The position numbers and the translations under genes are program-made. A stretch of 64,000 nucleotides of DNA. Origin: an uncultured Eubacterium sp. (GTDB lineage Bacteria; Bacillota; Clostridia; Peptostreptococcales; Anaerovoracaceae). Under the pieces are notes generated by a model. It ran no database searches. It worked only from the letters and a program-made list of their open reading frames with translations, and was not told where the DNA came from. Positions 55,508 through 61,398 of this stretch are shown here, piece after piece. The stretch spans positions 1 to 64,000 of the forward strand of contig CABUXV010000004.1 in assembly GCA_902495595.1 (NCBI GenBank). Reading direction: 5' to 3'. Position 1 is the stretch's first letter, and every line of letters starts with the position of its first letter.

Positions 55508-56596
55508 TTAATTAATTTCATAATCTACATCAAGATCCAATTCTTCCAACGAATAATTATCTAAATACCTAAGATTCTCCCTTCCTTCTAAACTTAATGT
55601 AGCATATGTGTAAGTAAGAAAGGCTTCTTCTGAATTCATTCTGGTTTTTAATATTTCAAAAACCAAACCATTCTCTTTGTCAGTAAGCTCAACTAACTCT
55701 TTATTATTTAAATCGCCTATATCGTATCCTTTTATTTCCGATACTACTTCCCTAAGTACATTCAAGTACTCTATAATTTCCTCTTCATCTAATGAATATT
55801 TGATAAATTTAGCCATAAGCAGCTTACCTAACATATCAAGTTCTTTTCTGCTGAACTTTCTCTCTGGATATATTATATTTTCTACCGCTTCAGGAAACAC
55901 CTTTTCGCTTAGTGCTTTCGCATAACGTTTATCGCCATAATGTCTCATAGAATCTCCAACAAAATTTCCTATTGCGTTTAATTTTGTATCTATTCTGTTA
56001 TATCTGTATTTATCATATTCTTCTCCTATTATATAGCAATGCTGCAGTATCCTTTTTTCTTCTTCTGTAAACTCTGGTGATTCATCTATATGTTCTAAAT
56101 AATTCCATACAGGTTCATATATACTTCTTTCTTTATTTGATTCTGTATATATGAAAAAGCCTACTTCCTTTTCATATTTATATAATTTATTTTTGAGTTT
56201 TTCTTCAACAGGCAAACTCGCATCATACATCGGATACTTCTGGTATGCCTCCTTTAATTTGTTTAACCTATCTTTGTGATGGTTAATAATATTATTTCTT
56301 TTCCCCTGATTCTTCACAGATATATTATCATTGCCATTAGGCAGTATTTCCTTCATTAAAACCTGATACTCTGGTTTTAGACTTTGAATGGTATTTTGAA
56401 TATTAATATCTAACTTATTTAAATCCTTTATATACAAAAGTACCATTCTTTTTTCACTTTCAATCTTTTTATTTATCTTATTAATTTTTTTATCATTACT
56501 TTCATTTTTTATATCCACCCTATAATTAAAAATTTTATCCAAATGCTTATTAAGATTATCAATCACAATTTGTATCTTTTTTTCAGCTTTCCCCAT
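55508..56596 (-). CDS. Tandem paralogue A, unknown function
   Basis: This first copy of the array has 362 residues. Residues 1-105 are predicted helical with coiled-coil character (KKIQIVIDNLNKHLDKIFNY). Residues 108-214 are the shared core, rich in Tyr, Lys and Glu (VEEKLKNKLYKYEKEVGFF, then FTEEEKRILQHCY). Residues 215-345 are a helical domain (YLNVLREVVSEIKGYDIGDL). The end reads YSLEELDLD. There are no Cys pairs, no HExxH, no nuclease motif and no transmembrane segment. The array lies inside a phage-tail operon, so cargo, immunity or regulation are all open. GGAGGAAG precedes the ATG. Confidence 0.75.
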   Translation of the reverse strand: MGKAEKKIQIVIDNLNKHLDKIFNYRVDIKNESNDKKINKINKKIESEKRMVLLYIKDLNKLDINIQNTIQSLKPEYQVLMKEILPNGNDNISVKNQGKRNNIINHHKDRLNKLKEAYQKYPMYDASLPVEEKLKNKLYKYEKEVGFFIYTESNKERSIYEPVWNYLEHIDESPEFTEEEKRILQHCYIIGEEYDKYRYNRIDTKLNAIGNFVGDSMRHYGDKRYAKALSEKVFPEAVENIIYPERKFSRKELDMLGKLLMAKFIKYSLDEEEIIEYLNVLREVVSEIKGYDIGDLNNKELVELTDKENGLVFEILKTRMNSEEAFLTYTYATLSLEGRENLRYLDNYSLEELDLDVDYEIN

Positions 56597-56839
56597 AACT
56601 TCTTCCTCCTCACCGACGAGTAAAAACTTACCTATATTCTACACTATACACTCTGCTATTTCTACTGTAACAAATATAACCGTACTTTAGTTTTTACTTT
56701 TATCGGAAATTTGGTAAACATATAAATTTAATTTTACTTGTCTTCAGATCTGTTTCCATACTATATAAACAATTTCATATATTCAAATATAACTTTTCAG
56801 CTAACTTTTCTTGAAATTTGCTGCTGTACTGTATTTTCC

Positions 56840-56935
56840 ACATATCGCCCGCAATGGGGATAGCGCTTCTTCGCAAGGTGTTTTCTTTGATATCTAGTCA
56901 ATATCTATAAGACCGATATTTCCTATATTATAAAA
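56840..56935 (-). repeat. Dispersed intergenic element, copy 2
   Basis: Aligns with the element at 4970-5068: CTTCGCAAGG, AGTCAATATCTATAA and CCTAT...AAAAAACAGCG are shared in the same order and orientation. As at copy 1, it directly follows a terminator on the minus strand. Confidence 0.5.
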
Positions 56936-56959
56936 AACAGCGAAAAAATCGCTGTTTTT
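56933..56959 (-). terminator. Terminator after the tail-locus amidase
   Basis: The 11-bp stem AAAAACAGCGA with TCGCTGTTTTT encloses a 5-base loop, ending the tube-chaperone-amidase transcription unit before the paralogue array. Confidence 0.8.
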
Positions 56960-56986
56960 CAATATATATTTTTCTTAATCCTTTTA

Positions 56987-57952
56987 CTAGGATTTTATTA
57001 TCTGCATCTGAACTGCCTGTATTTCTTTGCCTTTTATGCCTGCGTAACCATTGCTGTTATTATTATTGTATTCAATTACCCAGTCCAGCCATCCGCAGTC
57101 TTTGGAATATACTCGGTATTTTACCGCATACCCTGATATTCCTGTAAGCGTCATTTGAAGAAGATCGCATGAGGCTTTCTTATTTCCCGCAAAATTTTCC
57201 CCATATTTATCACGCTCTCTGTCCGTCTGCCAATTAAACCAAAGGCCTCTTTTTCTTCTTAGTCTATACTTGATTTTTCCTACTTTTGAGGCTTCTCCTT
57301 TCGTGTTGGCCTGCAAAGCTTTAAGAGGCTTTCCTATTACCCCGGCATATCCATCCATGCCGTCTGCGTAATTTGTCACATCTTCCCACCATTTGCCGTT
57401 CGCATATGCCCTGTATACAACATCTATTCCGCTTGAAGATGGATGAACCGTTTCAGAATCAACTGCTGCGGTTCCCATTTCTGCTGATATCATATTAAGA
57501 AATCTTGTCCAGCCTAAAGCTATAGTCCTGTGAGGACAGTTTTTCCCTGACCAGTCCTTATGTCTTTTAACTCTGCTTATCCCCCAGCCTTTCTGTTTTA
57601 ACAGTTTTGCTATATATGCAGCCGCATTCTTTTCCGCTGCATTAAATTTGCTTCCTCCTGATTTGGAATAACATATTTCTATACCTATTGATTTTCTGTT
57701 TCCGTTTCCCGAACCATCCCCTGCATGCCATGCGTTTCTGCTGTGAGGAATACAGTGAACCAGCTCCTTATCATCTATTACATCATGAAATGATACCTGA
57801 TTGTTGTTGCTCCTCATATAAGATGCTTCATTTCTGGCGCTGGCATCGTTTGCCGTATTATGTACGGTTATATATGACGGTTTCATGCTGTAAGGACATT
57901 TTTTGCTGTATTTACTGGACGGAACATACATACTGACTTCCGTATACGCCAT
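56987..57952 (-). CDS. Endolysin: Amidase_2 N-acetylmuramoyl-L-alanine amidase with ChW-type tail
   Basis: This 321-residue protein has an N-terminal Amidase_2/PGRP domain (about 5-160). Zinc and catalytic residues are visible in ITVHNTANDA, FHDVIDD, RNAWHAGDGSGNG and KRHKDWSGKNCPH. The C-terminal half (about 185-321) contains two to three ChW repeats (GMDGYAGVIGKPLKALQ, then GYAGIKGKEIQAVQ) that bind clostridial cell wall. Its ATG overlaps the GT stop (TAATG), so it is coupled to the tail chaperone. An endolysin in this place, between GT and tape measure, is unusual. Confidence 0.88.
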   Translation of the reverse strand: MAYTEVSMYVPSSKYSKKCPYSMKPSYITVHNTANDASARNEASYMRSNNNQVSFHDVIDDKELVHCIPHSRNAWHAGDGSGNGNRKSIGIEICYSKSGGSKFNAAEKNAAAYIAKLLKQKGWGISRVKRHKDWSGKNCPHRTIALGWTRFLNMISAEMGTAAVDSETVHPSSSGIDVVYRAYANGKWWEDVTNYADGMDGYAGVIGKPLKALQANTKGEASKVGKIKYRLRRKRGLWFNWQTDRERDKYGENFAGNKKASCDLLQMTLTGISGYAVKYRVYSKDCGWLDWVIEYNNNNSNGYAGIKGKEIQAVQMQIIKS

Positions 57953-58257
57953 TACCCATCTCTCCTTTCTTTGAACTCCTTATTGAACATCGCAGCATAG
58001 GCACCGAAAGCTTCCGCCTCTTTTTCTTTTCTCTCCTTTATATCCTCTTCATTTTCAAACAGAGGCAGCGGATTTTCAGGATATATATTTTTATCTCCCA
58101 TCACCGATGCCATGGAATAGCTTACGTAGACACCGGACATCCATGAAGCAAAATTCATTTCCTCAAGTTCTGCTTTCTTCTTCTCTTCATATGCCTTTAA
58201 AAAAGGAAGCAGTTTTCTTGGACTTAAATGCCAGAATGTATTGTAATCAACACCCAT
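57952..58257 (-). CDS. T portion of the G/GT tail assembly chaperone (reached by -1 frameshift)
   Basis: This 101-codon frame (MGVDYNTFWHLSPRKLLPFLKAYEEKK...) is the downstream part of the GT chaperone. The frame is open back to 58407, where T TTT TTT lies in the zero frame of the upstream gene. A -1 slip gives 50 extra codons leading straight into this frame without a stop. The product is therefore most likely a G-T fusion that loads the tape measure protein. The ATG at 58257 has no good ribosome site, which supports expression by frameshift. Confidence 0.78.
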   Translation of the reverse strand: MGVDYNTFWHLSPRKLLPFLKAYEEKKKAELEEMNFASWMSGVYVSYSMASVMGDKNIYPENPLPLFENEEDIKERKEKEAEAFGAYAAMFNKEFKERRDG

Positions 58258-58346
58258 AATTATGGCATTGGGCAGATATATATCGTTTATAATCTGCTTT
58301 ATGCTGCTGTATTGTTTTTTATCTTTGATTCTTTCTGTTGATTTTC

Positions 58347-58661
58347 CTATCTCTCTTCGCTCTTGCTCTTTTGATTCCCCTCTTTCTTGCTCTGATTGAG
58401 AGAGCGAAAAAAACCGCTTTCATTTACCGCCTTGTTTATCTCATCCATTATTACATCTATAGAACCGCCTCCGGCAAGATGATTTTCTATTTCAACACCG
58501 GCTCTCTCCATATCGTCATCCATTGCCAGCGCTAAAAATCCTCTGACTGTTGACAGTACTCTCTTATCCATTTCATAAAGAGATATTCCCATGTCTTCCA
58601 GTCTGCACATAGCGTTGAAATTGAGTTCCGGTAACTTGTATTCAGATCCATTAATTTTCAT
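58347..58661 (-). CDS. Tail assembly chaperone G
   Basis: This 104-residue protein (MKINGSEYKLPELNFNAMCRLEDMGISLYEM) matches small Firmicute tail chaperones encoded directly after the tube protein. A heptamer T TTT TTT (58407-58413) falls at codons GGT TTT TTT CGC near the C-terminus; the zero frame continues 20 codons to its stop. The shorter form G and frameshifted GT are both expected, in the ratio set by slippage. Confidence 0.78.
   Translation of the reverse strand: MKINGSEYKLPELNFNAMCRLEDMGISLYEMDKRVLSTVRGFLALAMDDDMERAGVEIENHLAGGGSIDVIMDEINKAVNESGFFRSLNQSKKEGNQKSKSEER
58407..58413 (-). promoter_or_regulatory. Programmed -1 frameshift site (T TTT TTT)
   Basis: Seven T residues on the minus strand obey the X XXY YYZ rule in the zero frame of gene G. 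The -1 frame from here is open for 50 codons and joins the T frame exactly (58407 minus 58257 is 150, a multiple of 3). This is the classic arrangement of phage tail chaperone genes. Confidence 0.8.
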
Positions 58662-58703
58662 TTTTATTTCCTCCTGATTGTTGAGTGTTTCGTAGTTTTT
58701 TAT

Positions 58704-58732
58704 GAAAAGAGCGGATTGAATCCGCCCTTTTC
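58704..58732 (-). terminator. Hairpin between tube and chaperone genes
   Basis: The stem GAAAAGaGCGGA with TCCGCcCTTTTC encloses a 5-base loop. It probably acts as a partial terminator that keeps tube-protein mRNA in excess over chaperone mRNA. Confidence 0.65.
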
Positions 58733-58763
58733 AGATTTTTATCTTCCAGTCCCGATAAACCGA

Positions 58764-59162
58764 CTATGCAGTCATTTTTTTGATTTCTGAAGAAGGAAGC
58801 GCAACAACTTTCATATCTACTGCTACGTTTAATGCGCCGCCAACTATAAGAGCGTTGTGTTTTCCTGTAAATGAATACTTTGCATCTCCGAAGTTCAAAG
58901 TATATGTAAGTTCTTCATCTTCGCAGCCTGTAAGCTGTGCAAACTGCTCCTCATCATAGTTTGCAACAAATTCCATTGCAGCCATAGCTTTTACTCCCGG
59001 TATGAACTTCTGAACATCGTCAGCCAGAGTAGTTACATCGATAGCTACAGGTGCTGCTCCCAGATCAGGAAATGATTTAATCTTAACGTCGATATTAACT
59101 GCACCTTCTCCTGTTACATCGTTTTTAATGTTTAAAATTGTTCCCTGTGTACTTATTGCCAT
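58764..59162 (-). CDS. Major tail (tube) protein
   Basis: This 132-residue beta-rich protein (MAISTQGTILNIKNDVTGEG...) has the opening and size of Siphovirus tail tube proteins. It is followed by G/GT chaperones and a partial terminator, as is standard. The pattern DVTTLADDVQKFIPGVK and TGKHNALIVGGALNVAVDMKV fits the tube fold. It should polymerise into the tail shaft; no sheath protein is encoded, so the tail is non-contractile. Confidence 0.82.
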   Translation of the reverse strand: MAISTQGTILNIKNDVTGEGAVNIDVKIKSFPDLGAAPVAIDVTTLADDVQKFIPGVKAMAAMEFVANYDEEQFAQLTGCEDEELTYTLNFGDAKYSFTGKHNALIVGGALNVAVDMKVVALPSSEIKKMTA

Positions 59163-59185
59163 TTTTTTTCTCCTTTTACTGATTA

Positions 59186-59551
59186 TTATATTTTTTTAAG
59201 TTTTACTATCTCTTTTGCCAATTCAATTTTTTCCTCTCTTGTAGGGCAGGATATTCGCTTTATAATGCCTTCATATTCACTCTTTTTAAATCCGCCGTCC
59301 ACGAATATCCCCTTTAAATCGAGAAATGTTTTTTCCTCGGCATATTCGGATTTGATTTTCATCAAACTGTCTTCAAGTCCTGAAATTTTATCATCCATCG
59401 TCCTTATTATTTCTTCCAGTTTTAAAACATAAATTTTAGTCTCCTTATATTTGTTGTTTATTTCATCAAATCTTTCTTTAGGAATCATTATGTTTTCTTT
59501 TTCCGGCTCCTTTTGCGATGGCTCAGAACCTTTCTGTCTGCTGCAAGTCAA
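59186..59551 (-). CDS. Phage scaffold (Gp20)-like coiled protein, probably remnant
   Basis: This protein of about 121 residues contains MIPKERFDEINNKYKE, the entry motif of phage minor structural/scaffolding GP20 proteins. A coiled coil follows (LKLEEIIRTMDDKISGLEDSLMKIK), then a C-terminal helical segment (GIIKRISCPTREEKIELAKEIVKLKK). Head scaffolds are normally longer and lie with capsid genes, absent here. It may be a decayed remnant or reused as a tail assembly factor. TTG at 59549-59551 with AAAGGAGGTG upstream is chosen; the GTG further up lies in that site. Confidence 0.5.
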   Translation of the reverse strand: MTCSRQKGSEPSQKEPEKENIMIPKERFDEINNKYKETKIYVLKLEEIIRTMDDKISGLEDSLMKIKSEYAEEKTFLDLKGIFVDGGFKKSEYEGIIKRISCPTREEKIELAKEIVKLKKI

Positions 59552-59657
59552 ACCCCTCACCTCCTTTCATTTGTTTTCCCTGTCTGTCAGGTATAGGAGC
59601 ATATATAAAAAAGTTTTATGCTTTTCCTGCGTCAAACTTTTCTATCCGCTTTTATGA

Positions 59658-59825
59658 TTACTCATTGTTTTTTATAAGATAAACTGTAGTATCTCTTCTT
59701 ACTCCTGCTGTAGTATCATACAGGTTCGTCTGTATTTCCATGACGGCCCAGCCTTCATTAAGCTTGTCCTGAAGCTGCTGACATACATATTCGCTGTCTC
59801 CGTAAATGCAAGTTACTTCTGCCAT
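59658..59825 (-). CDS. Small phage protein (55 aa), unknown
   Basis: The frame encodes a 55-residue protein starting MAEVTCIYGDSEYVCQQLQD. The pattern of a strand, then a helix, then EGWAVMEIQTNLYDTT and DTTVYLIKNN recalls small DUF4177-like alpha/beta folds. AAGGAGG lies eight bases upstream of the ATG and overlaps the stop of a 15-codon leader frame. It is the first gene after the structured leader; its role is unknown. Confidence 0.65.
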   Translation of the reverse strand: MAEVTCIYGDSEYVCQQLQDKLNEGWAVMEIQTNLYDTTAGVRRDTTVYLIKNNE

Positions 59826-60186
59826 TATCTTTTCCTCCTTAAAGTTTCATCCAGGCAAACCGAACAGCGGCAGTCAACCGCTTCATAGGAATCTCACCTC
59901 TCCGAGCATGTCCGAGGCACCCAATGCTGTGAGGCGTTCAAGGTGCAAGTATCATTATTGCATGCACATATCATCGCCATAAAATCCACCGCAGATTTCA
60001 TTTCGCACAGTAGTGTTGCAGCCTATACTGCCTTTATCGCAAGCGCACTTGTGCCCCGGCTCCCTGTGCAAGGAACGTATTCGATTTGCCTTATTCAATT
60101 TTCAACGTACATTTATCAAGAAAGGATTTGCTCTTTTGTCCCTTCACTTATGTAAATAGGAATTATGTAAGTTTTGATGCATGTTT
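59826..60186 (-). ncRNA. GC-rich structured leader region with 15-codon leader peptide
   Basis: This 361-bp stretch is visibly richer in G+C than its surroundings at 59836-60090. On the minus strand it can form several hairpins: CAGTA/TACTG, GCACaaGTGC, CTCAC/GTGAG and AGCGG/CCGCT. A 15-codon frame (59839-59886) starts at an ATG after AGAGGTGA and its stop overlaps the ribosome site of the 55-aa gene. A Cys-rich frame (59955-60098, five Cys in 47 codons, TTG start, no ribosome site) is a weaker possibility. Likely a regulatory leader; the RNA family is not recognised. Confidence 0.4.
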
Positions 60187-60573
60187 TTAAAAAATAATTT
60201 TATCTTTTATATTTTTCAGGGCTTTCTCTTTTATTCTGTGCACCTGATATTGTTTAATTCCAAGCTTTTTCGCAGCTTTTCTCTCCGACATATTTTCAAA
60301 GAATATTAAATATATAACCTGTCTTTGTTCGCAGCTAAGGGCTTTTATTGATTTATAAAGCTGTTTAAGCATATATTTTTTAAGAATTTCTTCTTCCACT
60401 CCGTCAACATGTTCTGCAATAGCCTCCTCTTTAAGTTCGCATGTGTTATCTCTGTAGCGATTGTTGTAATATGCCTGACTGCTTCTCATTTTGTTAAATT
60501 CATCAAACAGCTCCTTATCTACATATATTTTTTCTTTTCCCGCAGGTATGTAATATTTCTTCTCTTTTTCCAT
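60187..60573 (-). CDS. Sigma-70 region-4-like transcription activator of the tail locus
   Basis: This 128-residue protein has a C-terminal helix-turn-helix of sigma region 4 type: LSCEQRQVIYLIFFENMSERKAAKKLG, then IKQYQVHRIKEKALKNIK (about 75-122). Region 2, needed for -10 melting, is absent. Similar small proteins (ArpU/sigma-like) act as late-gene activators in Gram-positive phages. It is the first larger gene on the tail side of the divergent promoter. GGAGGAG precedes the ATG, and a large nested hairpin lies immediately upstream. Confidence 0.75.
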   Translation of the reverse strand: MEKEKKYYIPAGKEKIYVDKELFDEFNKMRSSQAYYNNRYRDNTCELKEEAIAEHVDGVEEEILKKYMLKQLYKSIKALSCEQRQVIYLIFFENMSERKAAKKLGIKQYQVHRIKEKALKNIKDKIIF

Positions 60574-60594
60574 TTTTCTCCTCCGTTTTCTTTC

Positions 60595-60691
60595 GAATCC
60601 GCAGGAGACGCCAATCTGAATTCACAAAAAAAGACAGGCAGGAGATATTATTCAATATCTATCCATGCCCGTCTTGCGGTTCTGCGGATTC
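60595..60691 (-). ncRNA. Nested hairpin in the 5' region of the sigma-like gene
   Basis: Outer arms GAATCCGCAG (60595-60604) and CTGCGGATTC (60682-60691) are perfect inverted repeats. Inside, 60631-60675 forms a long hairpin (AAGAC/GTCTT, GGCA/TGCC, GG/CC, AGATATT/AATATCT) with a 4-base loop. No T-run follows on the minus strand, so it is not an ordinary terminator. It ends just before the ribosome site of the sigma-like gene, suggesting translational or stability control. Confidence 0.45.
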
Positions 60692-60707
60692 AAAATTGCT
60701 TTTCAAA

Positions 60708-60848
60708 TTAATTGTTCGATATTCTCATATTCCCTTTTCCAAGGAATCTGATTACGGTTTTATGCCCTTTATGCACTATTTCAACTTTCATCGACTTAGG
60801 GTCTGCATGACAAACCGTTTTGTTTTCTGAATTCTTTACTACCTCCAT
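60708..60848 (-). CDS. Small basic protein (46 aa), unknown
   Basis: A frame with AAGGAGG about six bases before its ATG encodes a 46-residue basic protein (MEVVKNSENKTVCHADPKSM...). The second half, KVEIVHKGHKTVIRFLGKG, looks like a beta-rich strand pair. It is the first frame downstream of the tail-side promoter. Such short leading genes are common in phage regulatory regions. Function unknown. Confidence 0.6.
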   Translation of the reverse strand: MEVVKNSENKTVCHADPKSMKVEIVHKGHKTVIRFLGKGNMRISNN

Positions 60849-60886
60849 TTTTCCTCCTTTCTTTTATTTTGTTATCAGCCTTAAGT

Positions 60887-60980
60887 CACTTTATGTGTCA
60901 CCAACAATATATCATTAATCCACGTTACGTGTCAACCACTATTTGTGGACTCTTTTCATTTACATTATCCACATTACGTG
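60887..60980. promoter_or_regulatory. Four CAC-N5-GTG operators
   Basis: Imperfect inverted repeats CACTTTATGTG (60887), CACGTTACGTG (60921), CACTATTTGTG (60937) and CACATTACGTG (60970) fill the divergent promoter region. They overlap or flank both promoters and are likely binding sites of the adjacent XRE repressor. Confidence 0.7.
60906..60935 (-). promoter_or_regulatory. Predicted promoter of the tail operon
   Basis: On the minus strand TTGACA (60930-60935) and TATATT (60906-60911) are 18 bp apart. The -35 element overlaps an operator at 60921-60931. Confidence 0.65.
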
Positions 60981-60987
60981 TTATAAT
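60959..60987 (+). promoter_or_regulatory. Predicted promoter of the XRE repressor gene
   Basis: TTTACA (60959-60964) and TATAAT (60982-60987) are 17 bp apart, with an operator (60970-60980) in the spacer, consistent with autoregulation. The repressor ATG follows 36 bp later. Confidence 0.75.
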
Positions 60988-61022
60988 GTGTTTGTGTACG
61001 AGTAATCGAAAGGATTTATTAG

Positions 61023-61397
61023 ATGAGTGACTTTGCAAAAAATTTAAAATATCTTCGTAAAAAAAATGACATGACCCAAACCGAGCTGGCTTCTGACCTG
61101 GGAGTATCACGAAGTACCATAGGAATGTACGAAAACGGAGAACGTGAACCGGACATAAAAACCCTTGAAGCTATAGCTGCTTTTTTTAACGTGGATATGA
61201 ATTTTCTGCTGGGAGGGAAAATTTCCGCATCGGAACTTGAAACAAAATATTACATGGATGATGAGGTTGCCGAACTGGCTCAGGAAATATACGATGACCC
61301 TGATAAGAGGATTCTCTTCTCAGCAGCCCGTGACATATCAAAGGACGATATGCAGTTCGTTATTAACATGATAAAAAGATTTAAAGGTGATGATTAA
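61023..61397 (+). CDS. XRE-family repressor
   Basis: This 124-residue protein has an N-terminal HTH_3 domain (FAKNLKYLRKKNDMTQTELA, then VSRSTIGMYENGEREPD) and a C-terminal helical part. It contains no autocleavage (S24 peptidase) domain, so inactivation must come from another protein. It is transcribed away from the tail genes from an operator-bearing promoter and overlaps or abuts the ImmA-like gene. Predicted to hold the tail locus silent. Confidence 0.85.
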   Translation: MSDFAKNLKYLRKKNDMTQTELASDLGVSRSTIGMYENGEREPDIKTLEAIAAFFNVDMNFLLGGKISASELETKYYMDDEVAELAQEIYDDPDKRILFSAARDISKDDMQFVINMIKRFKGDD

Positions 61398-61398
61398 T

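Larger units (their letters stand above)
56597..56986. other. Intergenic region (390 bp) upstream of the paralogue array
   Basis: No convincing gene is seen. The part next to copy A (56600-56720) is AT-rich and holds possible minus-strand promoter hexamers (TTGTTA followed by TATAGT or TAGAAT) and a GGAGG site. The middle is featureless AT-rich DNA. From about 56840 it contains the second copy of the dispersed element found at 4970-5068, ending in the amidase terminator. Confidence 0.5.

Noticed and set aside
53252..56596. Reading the three paralogues as fragments of one broken gene
   Set aside because: Each has its own start, ribosome site and full set of N-terminal, core and C-terminal parts; they are complete duplicates.
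59943..60155. Plus-strand 70-codon frame across the GC-rich leader
   Set aside because: No ribosome site, opposite to all neighbouring tail genes, and composition explained by the structured minus-strand leader.
60595..60691. tRNA gene or ordinary terminator
   Set aside because: It lacks the tRNA cloverleaf and CCA-end features, and no T-run follows the stem on the minus strand.
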